Below are positions 1 to 5,864 of a DNA stretch of 5,864 nucleotides, in pieces. The stretch covers positions 1 through 5,864 of the forward strand of contig CALQKL020000147.1 in NCBI GenBank assembly GCA_943331145.2, given 5' to 3'. The notes under the pieces were generated by a model that worked only from the letters and a program-made list of their open reading frames with translations, was not told the DNA's origin and ran no database searches. How positions within the stretch are numbered: the first letter of the stretch is position 1; each line of letters starts with the position of its first letter. This DNA is from Chitinophaga pinensis. GTDB lineage: Bacteria; Bacteroidota; Bacteroidia; Chitinophagales; Chitinophagaceae. The translations under genes and the position numbers were made by a program.

Positions 1-1137
1 AACAGCAACACTTACAGCAGGTGCTCCACCGCCATTAATTGAAATATTTCCATCATAATTTCCGTATAATGGAGGTGCAAATCTGATATAAATGGTTAAT
101 GGACCTAATGTGCCTGCTGTGTATGGCAATGATAAACTTGATGTAAAACCTGAACCACTTGTTAAAGAAACTATGTAGCCGGGAGGAGGTGTAATGATTA
201 CATTGCCCGATGCTGGCGACAAATAAATACCTGTAACTGTAAATGATTGCTCTGTTGAAAATGCACCTTGATATACAATTCCAAAAGGAATGGTTGATGG
301 CGTAGCCGTTAATGTTGGTACAGCAACTGGAGTAGTAAATGTTATTTCATTTCCATATCCTGTTCCCGATTGATTCGTAGCATAGGCTCGAACGTAGTAA
401 GTTGTACCTGGGCTTAAACCTGCCAAATTGCTTGTAAAACTTCCCACTCCTGTGCCATTGGATGTGAGCGAGTTTGCAATGGTGGGGCTTGGAGAAGTAC
501 TCCAACACACCCCTCTTGCGGTAACAGGTGCCCCTCCATCAAAAGTAACGTTACCTCCTGATGTAGCAGTGGTGAACGTTACAGCAGATGCTGTAGTAGT
601 TGTTACCGATGGTGCTACAATAGTAAAGCTAGTGATCAATACATTATCTATACCTACATCATTTGCAAGTAAGTTTGAAATTTTTATTCTATTTATTACG
701 CCACTATTTAACGTAACCGACATCGTGTTACATGCTGTAGCTCCTGAATTAATTGTATTGGCTGCACTCCAAGTTGCTCCATTGTCTGTTGATGTATAGT
801 AAGTTATATTTCTGTTTGTTCTTCCAGAATTAAAAGTCAAAGTAGCTACCCCTTGAAGCAACGTTGGAGTAATAACATAACCTGCATTGTTTGCTAAAAA
901 TCGTAAAGCTCTGTTGGTTCCATCATTAGGACATGGATCAGTTCCTGTTACAGTATACCCTTTAAAAATTGACCAAGCTCCTGTTGGAGAAATATACTGT
1001 GTTTCCACAGCTGGTCCTGGAGTTGCTGTAGGAAAAATTGCATTATCAAACCCTTCCAAAGTGTAATTGTACGGTTGTGAATGAACACTCAATAACGACA
1101 ACAAAACAAATCCGAGTGTAAATAATAATGATCTCAT
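1..1137 (-). CDS. Exported multidomain protein with jelly-roll-like, FN3-like and Ig/ASPM-like domains, N-terminal part (3' end outside window)
   Basis: The frame is open from ATG at 1137 to the window edge, giving 379 residues with no stop. Residues 1-20 are a signal peptide (R2, hydrophobic 4-18, cleavage VHS|Q). About 23-172 looks like a jelly-roll beta-sandwich: it starts YTLEGFDNAIFP, has Y-Y-T-S-T-D-N-G-A-T-W (114-124) and closes with GIDNVLIT (162-169), a pattern frequent in Bacteroidota exported enzymes and adhesins; C69 and C136 could pair. About 176-270 is a Bacteroidota FN3-like repeat (ARGVCWSTSPSPT 207-219, GLSPGTTYYVRAYATN 240-255, YGNEITFTTP). From 274 an Ig-like domain of the ASPM/SPD-2/Hydin style runs to the edge (TLTATPSTIPFG, QSFTVTG, ITPPPGYIVS, IYIRFAPPLYGNYDG). 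No catalytic residues are visible; any enzymatic or sorting domain would be further downstream. It lies 15 bases after the PKD gene and is probably in its operon. Confidence 0.88.
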   Translation of the reverse strand, partial: MRSLLFTLGFVLLSLLSVHSQPYNYTLEGFDNAIFPTATPGPAVETQYISPTGAWSIFKGYTVTGTDPCPNDGTNRALRFLANNAGYVITPTLLQGVATLTFNSGRTNRNITYYTSTDNGATWSAANTINSGATACNTMSVTLNSGVINRIKISNLLANDVGIDNVLITSFTIVAPSVTTTTASAVTFTTATSGGNVTFDGGAPVTARGVCWSTSPSPTIANSLTSNGTGVGSFTSNLAGLSPGTTYYVRAYATNQSGTGYGNEITFTTPVAVPTLTATPSTIPFGIVYQGAFSTEQSFTVTGIYLSPASGNVIITPPPGYIVSLTSGSGFTSSLSLPYTAGTLGPLTIYIRFAPPLYGNYDGNISINGGGAPAVSVAV

Positions 1138-1152
1138 ATCGTTAATTCTTTT
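1138..1152 (-). other. 15-base gap between PKD protein stop and the next start
   Basis: On the minus strand the TAA stop is followed by AAAAGAATTAACGAT and then ATG. The spacing is too short for a terminator plus a promoter, and the A/G-rich run about ten bases before the ATG may serve as a weak ribosome-binding region. It supports co-transcription and possibly translational coupling. Confidence 0.55.
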
Positions 1153-4100
1153 TTATCTAATGATTGTAACATAGCCCTTCTTTGTTGCCCTTGCACCATA
1201 AAGGTCTATGATATAGTAATAAGTGCCTGATGGAAGTGGCTTGCCTTTATAACTGCCATTCCAATCACCATTGTAATTTGTTGATTCAAATAATTTCTGT
1301 CCATTGCGATTAAAAACCTCAAGCCTGTGATTTGGATAAAAATTAAGGTTTTCTATTTTCCACAAATCATTGATGCCATCACCATTTGGTGTAAATGTGT
1401 TTGGCACAATGAAATCTTTCACCACTTTAATAAATACATCATCTTCATTTTTACAGCCATCTGCAGAAACAACTTTCAATGTGTATTCAATATCTTCTCT
1501 TGGTGCACAAACAGGATTAACAATAGAGATACTGCTTAAATATGTTCCTGGACTCCATAAATACGAAAGGCCTGATCCTGTAATTACAACAGGTGCTAAT
1601 GAAATCGAATTGCCTTCCAATACATTTCTATCTGGACCAAGATTTAATATTGGCGTTGGAAAAACAACAATCGATCCTGTAGCAGATGAAATGCATCCAT
1701 TGTCTCCTGAAAAAGTGTATGTTAACATTTGAGTTCCTACACCTGCATTTGTAGGCGTAAAGAGATTGCCATTGCTAACTCCCGAACCACTGTATATTCC
1801 AGTTCCCGTTAATGAAGTCGTATTGCTAGCAGATATCAAATTGAACGCAGGTGCCTCCTGACAAATACCCGCCATATTGTTAAATACAACATTGGGTGCA
1901 GCATAAACCGTTAAGTCAATACTATAATCATTTGTACAACCTGATTCATTTTTTGCTCTTATTAATACACGGTAAACTTTAGTTAGTGGTGTTCCAAATA
2001 CAGGATATGTATGACTGTAAATTCCATTGGCAACTGGACTATTGTCTGTAGTTACATTTGTTTGATCTACTAAATAATCCCAATAAATTTCAAGGCCAAC
2101 AACTGTTCCTAATCCATTTACAATACTGGTATTCGTAATGTTTAATGATTGATTGCTACAAATATTTCCCATATTATTTACGGTATAACCTGCAACAGGA
2201 ATTCCATAAATAGATAAAGGATGTGAGATAGACTTGATACATCCATTATTGCTGGTAGCCGTTACCGTTACATTGTATTGTCCAGCTGCACCATAGTTAT
2301 GTGTTGGAGCTGTTACAGTACTATTGTTCATATCTCCAAAATCCCAGTTGTAAATCATTTGAGATAATGTACCATCCGCTATAGTTGTGTTATTTGTAAA
2401 TGCTACACTTCCAGGAAAGCAAAGTGAAGTTGGGAAAGCAAATTCTGGAGCAGGCATGTTATGTATTACAATTTGTTGAACAGCAAATGTGCTAAAACAA
2501 CCTCTATCTGTTTTTACTTTTAATGTCACTGTATAATTTCCTGCTGAAGTGTACACATGTGTAAAAGGAAGCGCATCATTTCTTATTGCAGTATTTCCAT
2601 CTCCAAAATCCCAGCTCCATTCTGTGATTAAACCAGCGTTAGGTAAAGAAGCATCTGTAAATGTAATGGCTTGTGTTTCGCATCTTGGATTACTGATGGT
2701 AAATGCTGCGCTAGGAAGTGGATTAATGACAATACTTCTAATGGTGTCATCTGTACAACCTTTGTCTGTAGTAACTTGTAATGTAACAGAATAACTACCT
2801 GCCGTTGAATATGTGTGAGATGGACTCTGATTGGTTGACACGCCCGCATCTCCAAAATTCCAACTCCAGTTGTTGATGGTGGAATTTGACGCTGTGCTCA
2901 AATCTGTGAATACTGTAGACGTATTTAAACAAGTTTCTGGATTAACACTAAAATTAGCCAGAGGCTTAGGATACAAAGTACTGAAGATTTTTACAGTGTC
3001 TTTTGAACATGCGCCCAATGCAGCCGTTAAGGTAACACTATATGAACCTGTTGTTGTGTAAATATGTGATGGACTTGTTTGATTGCTGATTGGAGAAGCA
3101 TCACCAAAATTCCATGTATATGTCATACTGCCACCGCCTATAACTGTTGAAGTATTGGTAAATAAAGCAACGCCACCTGGCAAACACACATTACCTGGTA
3201 AAGTAAAATCTGGAACTGGACGATTGCCAACGACAACAGTTTCTGTATGTGTAGAACGACAGCCATTCGCATTGTCTACAACAAGCGACACTGTAAATGT
3301 TCCTGCAGTTGTAAAAACATGTGAAGGATTTGTAGAAACTAAAAAAGTATCTCTTGTTCCATCTCCATAATCCCAATACCAATGTGCAATATTTCCATTC
3401 AAAATAGTAGATTGATCATTGAATGATATACTGTTGCCTACACATGATATTCCAGAAAATGAAAACGCAGCACTCGGACTATTGTTAATGGTAAAAACTA
3501 TAGTCGTGTCGTCATAACAGCCTTGGTTATTCGCTACATTTAATAGAACATTGTAAGAACCACCTGCTCCATAAGTATATGTAGGATTTGCCAGATTTGA
3601 GTTCCCTGTTGCATCCCCAAAATTCCATTGCCAACTATTTATAGTGTGCACTGAATCTGTAGATTGATTTTGGAAACTTACCGGATTGGTTGCACATCCT
3701 GAAAAGTTCCAATTGAAATTGGCGCGCGGGCCGCCAACTACATTAAATTCAAAATTCAATTCTTCTACCCCATTGCATCCATCACCAGATGGATTACTTG
3801 CCAATACACGAATTGGTGCCGAACCTATGCCATTGAAAGTATATAATCCACTCAAATGAAAAACATATAATTGTGTTCCGTTTACAACATACGAACTATC
3901 AACCGTTGGATTGGCGATGGTTACATTCGTATTGGGTGTGATATTGGTATTATTTAAAAAATCAAAAGTTAGTGCAGTTGGAATATAAGGCAGTGTAATT
4001 GAAATTTGGGTTGGCGTTCCCTTACACACTGGTGTGTTATCACTTGTAGCAAGTGGATTAGCACTTGTTAAATAATGATTTAAATTTCTAACGTTCGTTC

Positions 4101-5547
4101 CTGCATTATAGGCATAACTTTCACTCGTCGCATAACCATAAGCGATAGCATTGAACCCTCCAGTTGTAGTTTTTAATTTATAGAATACATTGTTGGCATA
4201 TCCTGCAATTAAAGCAATTTGAGCATAAGAATATTGTGGATCTGCTGGATTTATTGAAAATGTAAATGGAACATTTACATTCGCTTGATTTCTAATGGTA
4301 AAATTAGGCACATCAACTGTCTTCATATTGATGTTGATGAAATTAGTCGCATCATTATTTTCTGTAGGAACAGGCGAAACAATGATTGAATCTATCGTTT
4401 GTTCTACTGGACTCAAATAAATCATATCCGGATCTCCAATGCTCGAAAAATTATTTCCACAATTGGTTTTATTGGATATGTATTGCGCCACCATTACAGG
4501 ATTTGTAGATTCTATTTTTACTGGCGCCCCAGTTACAAATTCATAATATAAATTATTGGTTCTATTGATGGCAACACCTGGTGTTAAAGGGTTTACAGCT
4601 GGACTTAGTCCTGGTACAGCACCTGGTAATGTTACGCCATTTACTTTAACAACAGTGGATAAACTGTCGGGATTAATCATAATGCGATAAACATTATTGG
4701 AATAATTAAGACCCGCAGTTGGTGCACTTACAAAATATCTTCCCCACGCTGTAATGGGAAAGCATTGTTGGAAAAAATTATCTCCTGATGCAGAGCTATT
4801 AGAACATGTAACGGAAATTTTTTGGCTTCCAGAAAAAACGGCTATTGGTTTGCAAGCCGAAGCGCCACTGGAAACAGACCTTACTTGTGTGCCTGTTAAA
4901 TCCGTAGCATCAGTTCCGCCTTTGATTAACCAAACATCTCCTCTATTCAATGTTCTTGATGTCCAAACTCCAGCTACCAATCCGGCAGAAGTGGCGGCAT
5001 TGGGTTTCACCTCTACAGTTGTGGCATTCTCTGTAGCTACAATAAACAAATAAGACCTCATCCCACTTGTATTAGAAAGCTGTGTATAATTCAATGAAGT
5101 ATACTTTCTGCCTAATGTTTTAACTGGAAATAAAATAGTTGTAGCTGTTACTTTACTACCCCAAATTTGTGCATACGCTACTACAGGCGATGTGCTATGA
5201 ATGTAAATGCCTTTATTCACATATACCAATTCATTTTGTAACCTTGCATCCGAAGCGCCAGTTTCAGGAATATTATTTGATGCAGTAATTGTATTTGCGG
5301 GAACATTCAAGGTTTGAACCAGCGTATTGCCAACATAAATCGTAATGGTAGCGGTATCATCAGAAGTAAAGTACAAAGTCATATCGCTTGTACCGCTGCT
5401 TATTTTTTCGTGAGGTCCATATCCTGTCCAAAAATCAGTACCCCTATTTGAAAAATCTTGAGCATGTGAATTAAAAACAAATAAAAATAGAAATCCCAAA
5501 AGGAACTTCCATTTGTTTTTATTTACAGTTATTAAATTCACCATCAT
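1153..5547 (-). CDS. Secreted giant PKD-repeat protein with IgGFc-binding-like N-terminus and type B T9SS (CHU_C) sorting domain
   Basis: A complete 1464-residue protein, probably a cell-surface or secreted adhesin-like factor exported by Sec and then the type IX system. Layout by residue: signal peptide 1-29 (KNKWK, hydrophobic 15-25, cleavage at SHA|Q); IgGFc-binding-like region about 31-390, opening with GTDFW (36-40) and containing CKPIAVFSGS (232-241) and CFPITAWGR (262-270); linker with AIAYGYATSESYAYNAGTNV (468-487); Ig-like domain with a Cys pair about 496-606; PKD domains 607-690, 691-776, 777-861, 862-944, 945-1031, 1032-1117 and a degenerate one 1118-1216; Ig-like domain 1217-1299; Ig-like domain 1300-1380; CHU_C domain 1381-1464. 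Six PKD domains keep the W-x-W-[DN]-[FY]-G-D strand. After the signal peptide there are 24 cysteines, mostly in regular pairs. There are no catalytic motifs, so a binding or structural role is inferred; the ligand is unknown. Two tandem ATGs (5547, 5544) start the frame; both keep the signal peptide. It is probably co-transcribed with the PorP/SprF-like gene before it and the FN3 gene after it. Confidence 0.93.
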   Translation of the reverse strand: MMVNLITVNKNKWKFLLGFLFLFVFNSHAQDFSNRGTDFWTGYGPHEKISSGTSDMTLYFTSDDTATITIYVGNTLVQTLNVPANTITASNNIPETGASDARLQNELVYVNKGIYIHSTSPVVAYAQIWGSKVTATTILFPVKTLGRKYTSLNYTQLSNTSGMRSYLFIVATENATTVEVKPNAATSAGLVAGVWTSRTLNRGDVWLIKGGTDATDLTGTQVRSVSSGASACKPIAVFSGSQKISVTCSNSSASGDNFFQQCFPITAWGRYFVSAPTAGLNYSNNVYRIMINPDSLSTVVKVNGVTLPGAVPGLSPAVNPLTPGVAINRTNNLYYEFVTGAPVKIESTNPVMVAQYISNKTNCGNNFSSIGDPDMIYLSPVEQTIDSIIVSPVPTENNDATNFININMKTVDVPNFTIRNQANVNVPFTFSINPADPQYSYAQIALIAGYANNVFYKLKTTTGGFNAIAYGYATSESYAYNAGTNVRNLNHYLTSANPLATSDNTPVCKGTPTQISITLPYIPTALTFDFLNNTNITPNTNVTIANPTVDSSYVVNGTQLYVFHLSGLYTFNGIGSAPIRVLASNPSGDGCNGVEELNFEFNVVGGPRANFNWNFSGCATNPVSFQNQSTDSVHTINSWQWNFGDATGNSNLANPTYTYGAGGSYNVLLNVANNQGCYDDTTIVFTINNSPSAAFSFSGISCVGNSISFNDQSTILNGNIAHWYWDYGDGTRDTFLVSTNPSHVFTTAGTFTVSLVVDNANGCRSTHTETVVVGNRPVPDFTLPGNVCLPGGVALFTNTSTVIGGGSMTYTWNFGDASPISNQTSPSHIYTTTGSYSVTLTAALGACSKDTVKIFSTLYPKPLANFSVNPETCLNTSTVFTDLSTASNSTINNWSWNFGDAGVSTNQSPSHTYSTAGSYSVTLQVTTDKGCTDDTIRSIVINPLPSAAFTISNPRCETQAITFTDASLPNAGLITEWSWDFGDGNTAIRNDALPFTHVYTSAGNYTVTLKVKTDRGCFSTFAVQQIVIHNMPAPEFAFPTSLCFPGSVAFTNNTTIADGTLSQMIYNWDFGDMNNSTVTAPTHNYGAAGQYNVTVTATSNNGCIKSISHPLSIYGIPVAGYTVNNMGNICSNQSLNITNTSIVNGLGTVVGLEIYWDYLVDQTNVTTDNSPVANGIYSHTYPVFGTPLTKVYRVLIRAKNESGCTNDYSIDLTVYAAPNVVFNNMAGICQEAPAFNLISASNTTSLTGTGIYSGSGVSNGNLFTPTNAGVGTQMLTYTFSGDNGCISSATGSIVVFPTPILNLGPDRNVLEGNSISLAPVVITGSGLSYLWSPGTYLSSISIVNPVCAPREDIEYTLKVVSADGCKNEDDVFIKVVKDFIVPNTFTPNGDGINDLWKIENLNFYPNHRLEVFNRNGQKLFESTNYNGDWNGSYKGKPLPSGTYYYIIDLYGARATKKGYVTIIR
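1156..1407 (-). other. CHU_C / gliding-motility-associated type B T9SS sorting domain (residues 1381-1464)
   Basis: The last 84 residues carry the full signature: VPNTFTPNGDGINDLWKIEN, YPNHRLEVFNRNGQKLFES, Y-N-G-D-W-N-G, PLPSGTYYYIIDL, and a basic end KKGYVTIIR. In F. johnsoniae, such type B C-terminal domains direct proteins through the type IX system with help from an SprF-like protein, and the domain is retained differently from the shorter type A signals. The neighbouring PorP/SprF-like gene fits this exactly. Confidence 0.92.
1408..1899 (-). other. Two Ig-like domains preceding the sorting domain (residues 1217-1299 and 1300-1380)
   Basis: The first has ICQEAPAFN, then GIYSGSGVSNGNLFTPTNAG and GDNGCISSATGSIVV, a pattern common just before CHU_C domains in Bacteroidota exported proteins. 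The second begins LNLGPDRNVLEGNSISLAP, has SYLWSPGTYLSS and ends with a D/E-rich hairpin (SADGCKNEDDVFIKVV), the PKD-like domain that usually leads into the type B signal. They probably act as stalk and spacer. Confidence 0.7.
1900..2196 (-). repeat. Degenerate seventh PKD domain (residues 1118-1216)
   Basis: This 99-residue repeat keeps the two cysteines (NIC, SGC), the S-H-T-Y strand and the overall strand order, but the diagnostic motif reads YWDYLVDQTN: the G-D after W-D-Y is lost and the loop before SHTY is longer. It sits between the canonical PKD array and the C-terminal Ig-like domains and may be a transitional linker domain. Confidence 0.65.
2197..2964 (-). repeat. PKD triplet block 2 (PKD4-PKD5-PKD6, residues 862-1117)
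   Basis: Three PKD domains of 83, 87 and 86 residues, with WNFGD/WDFGD strands encoded at 2850-2862, 2601-2613 and 2334-2346. PKD4 resembles PKD1 (STINNWSWNFGDA, GCTDDT, followed by PLPSAAF), PKD5 resembles PKD2 (PSAAF start, WDFGDG, HVYTSAG, GCFST, followed by PAPEF), and PKD6 resembles PKD3 (PEFAFPTSLCFPGSVAFTN, S-Q-M-I-Y-N-W). The offset between matching WxFGD codons is 765, 762 and 768 bases, so the block is a clear supra-domain repeat that has diverged well beyond recent duplication. Confidence 0.8.
2965..3729 (-). repeat. PKD triplet block 1 (PKD1-PKD2-PKD3, residues 607-861)
   Basis: Three PKD beta-sandwich domains of 84, 86 and 85 residues. Their WNFGD/WDYGD strands are encoded at 3615-3627, 3363-3375 and 3102-3114. 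Each has one Cys early (SGC, ISC, NVC) and one in the late hairpin (QGC, NGC, GAC). PKD1 is type A (HTINSWQWNFGDA, GCYDDT), PKD2 type B (begins PSAAF, ends PVPDF, has GDG and GC-x-ST), and PKD3 type C (PDFTLPGNVCLPGGVALFTN, S-M-T-Y-T-W). The same A-B-C order returns in the next block. Confidence 0.8.
4378..5457 (-). other. IgGFc-binding protein-like N-terminal region (about residues 31-390 of the PKD protein)
   Basis: The region opens with GTDFW and carries two related stretches, IYIHSTSPVVAYAQI (114-128) and VKIESTNPVMVAQYIS (343-358), with KPIAVFSGS at 233-241 and W269-G-R-Y nearby. This pattern recalls the IgGFc-binding N-terminal family (Pfam PF17517), named after mammalian FCGBP and widely found in bacterial extracellular proteins. 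I recognise the motifs by eye only, and the boundaries are approximate. Binding of antibody must not be assumed from the name. Cysteines at 232, 248, 262 and 363 could pair. Confidence 0.65.
5461..5547 (-). other. Sec signal peptide of the PKD protein
   Basis: Residues 1-29 show a basic n-region (K10, K12, K14), a phenylalanine/leucine-rich core (FLLGFLFLFVF, 15-25) and a polar c-region ending S-H-A before Q30, a good signal peptidase I site. There is no lipobox cysteine, so it is not a lipoprotein. Type IX cargo must first cross the inner membrane by Sec, which agrees with the C-terminal CHU_C domain. Confidence 0.85.
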
Positions 5548-5575
5548 ATGAAACTATTGAAATCAATTTTGCAGC
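5548..5575 (-). other. 28-base gap between PorP/SprF-like gene and PKD protein; no promoter or Shine-Dalgarno seen
   Basis: Read on the minus strand this gap is AT-rich and leads straight into two tandem ATG codons. There is no AGGAGG-like element, no TAnnTTTG -7 box (the nearest is TAGTTTCA) and no stem followed by a T run. This fits the SD-independent, AT-rich leaders of Bacteroidota and supports translation from a shared transcript with the upstream gene. Confidence 0.5.
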
Positions 5576-5864
5576 CTATTTACTTAAGAAATATCTTAAT
5601 GAAATTTCGTGTGCTGCCCCTCCATCATCAAACACACTTATCGGCGTTCTATATTGTTGAAATGCATATCCTAATGACAATTGCTTTTTAATTTTAACCC
5701 CTGCAATTGCCGTAAAACTTTGTTGATAATGATATCCTAAACCTGCCCAAAGCATATTTTTATGTTGGATCATTACGCCTGCTTCTGCATCTATAGGTGA
5801 TCCATTTACATAAGAAATTGAAAAATTAGGAACAACCACATTTTCATCATCTGTTTTCCAATTA
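5576..5864 (-). CDS. PorP/SprF-family type IX secretion outer-membrane protein, C-terminal part (5' end outside window)
   Basis: This frame is open from the window edge to a TAG stop at 5578-5576 and gives the last 95 residues. Family members are usually around 300 residues or more, so about the last third is visible. What is seen: alternating polar/hydrophobic strands typical of an outer-membrane beta-barrel, a segment with NMLWAGLGYHYQQ (the family's W-x-G-x-x-Y/R strand), then LSLGYAFQQYRTPI, and an ending GGAAHEISLRYFLSK that matches the family's closing G-S-H-E-I-x-L-x-Y-x-F strand. Known of the family: SprF/PorP proteins sit in the outer membrane and work with the type IX secretion system; SprF is needed for secretion of the type B cargo SprB in Flavobacterium johnsoniae, and PorP of Porphyromonas is a T9SS component. 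Inference: because the next gene, 28 bases downstream, encodes a type B (CHU_C) cargo, this is probably its dedicated partner rather than the core PorP. A GTG at 5839 could be read as a start, but homology-like sequence continues upstream of it without a stop, so it is internal. Confidence 0.85.
   Translation of the reverse strand, partial: NWKTDDENVVVPNFSISYVNGSPIDAEAGVMIQHKNMLWAGLGYHYQQSFTAIAGVKIKKQLSLGYAFQQYRTPISVFDDGGAAHEISLRYFLSK

Noticed and set aside
428..799. Plus-strand open frame of 123 codons opposite the FN3-type gene
   Set aside because: It lies wholly antisense to a frame with a signal peptide and recognisable domains. Its valine/alanine-rich translation is what the complement of Thr/Ser/Asn-rich coding gives. 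No family features.
2628..2855. Minus-strand overlapping frames at 2628-2855 and 3191-3382
   Set aside because: They sit in alternative frames inside the large PKD gene, have no domain-like content and are best explained as shadows.
2334..3627. Recurring 13-base word (ctccaaaatccca or close variants) about every 249-267 bases, CRISPR-like at first glance
   Set aside because: All spacings are multiples of three, and the word encodes the W-[DN]-[FY]-G-D strand of each PKD domain. The period is far too long for CRISPR and the spacing is explained by the protein repeat.
4754..5053. Plus-strand open frame of 99 codons, and similar ones at 1370-1732, 2549-2794, 2831-3061 and 3083-3370
   Set aside because: All lie antisense to the PKD protein and repeat with its domains, so they are shadows of the repeated coding sequence.
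4378..5457. Calling the large protein an antibody-binding virulence factor
   Set aside because: The family name comes from mammalian FCGBP. Bacterial members have no shared proven ligand, and nothing in the window shows a host-associated lifestyle.
5584..5599. Perfect inverted repeat ttaaga-aata-tcttaa near the end of the PorP/SprF-like gene
   Set aside because: It is a short AT-only stem inside coding sequence with no following T run in the direction of transcription, so it is not a convincing terminator or operator.
5837..5839. GTG at 5839 as a start for a short 87-residue gene
   Set aside because: The frame continues upstream without a stop to the window edge and the product is the C-terminal part of a longer family, so the GTG is an internal valine codon.

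Overview
The window is AT-rich and densely coding, and it reads as a chromosomal piece of a member of the Bacteroidota, most likely from the Chitinophagales/Sphingobacteriia side of the phylum (the order is inference from domain style only). The markers are a PorP/SprF-family C-terminus, a very large secreted PKD-repeat protein ending in a gliding-motility/type B type IX secretion (CHU_C) domain, Bacteroidota-style FN3-like repeats, and starts without a Shine-Dalgarno sequence.

All genes lie on the minus strand, so transcription runs from high to low coordinates. In that order they are: (1) the last 95 codons of a PorP/SprF-like outer-membrane protein (5864-5576, N-terminus outside the window); (2) a complete 1464-residue exported protein (5547-1153) with a signal peptide, an IgGFc-binding-like N-terminal region, a linker with an Ig-like domain, seven PKD domains, two further Ig-like domains and a C-terminal type B sorting domain; (3) the first 379 codons of another exported multidomain protein (1137-1, C-terminus outside the window) with a signal peptide, a probable jelly-roll domain, an FN3-like domain and an Ig/ASPM-like domain. 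The gaps are only 28 and 15 bases, with no terminator or recognisable Bacteroidota promoter (TAnnTTTG) in either, so the three genes are probably one operon.

The likely working unit is a type IX secretion cargo with its PorP/SprF partner. Type B (CHU_C) cargo proteins are known to need a cognate SprF-like outer-membrane protein, usually encoded next door. Here the partner comes first, whereas in Flavobacterium johnsoniae sprF follows sprB. The third gene is probably a second surface or secreted protein, but its sorting signal is out of view.

The most notable internal structure is in the large protein. Its first six PKD domains form a higher-order tandem repeat of a three-domain block (A-B-C then A'-B'-C', 255 and 256 residues), followed by a degenerate seventh domain. 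A regular ladder of paired cysteines runs through the PKD array and on into the Ig-like domains. The visible parts belong to known families, and nothing here proves a new system. No RNA genes, CRISPR arrays, insertion sequences or non-coding stretches over 300 bases were seen.
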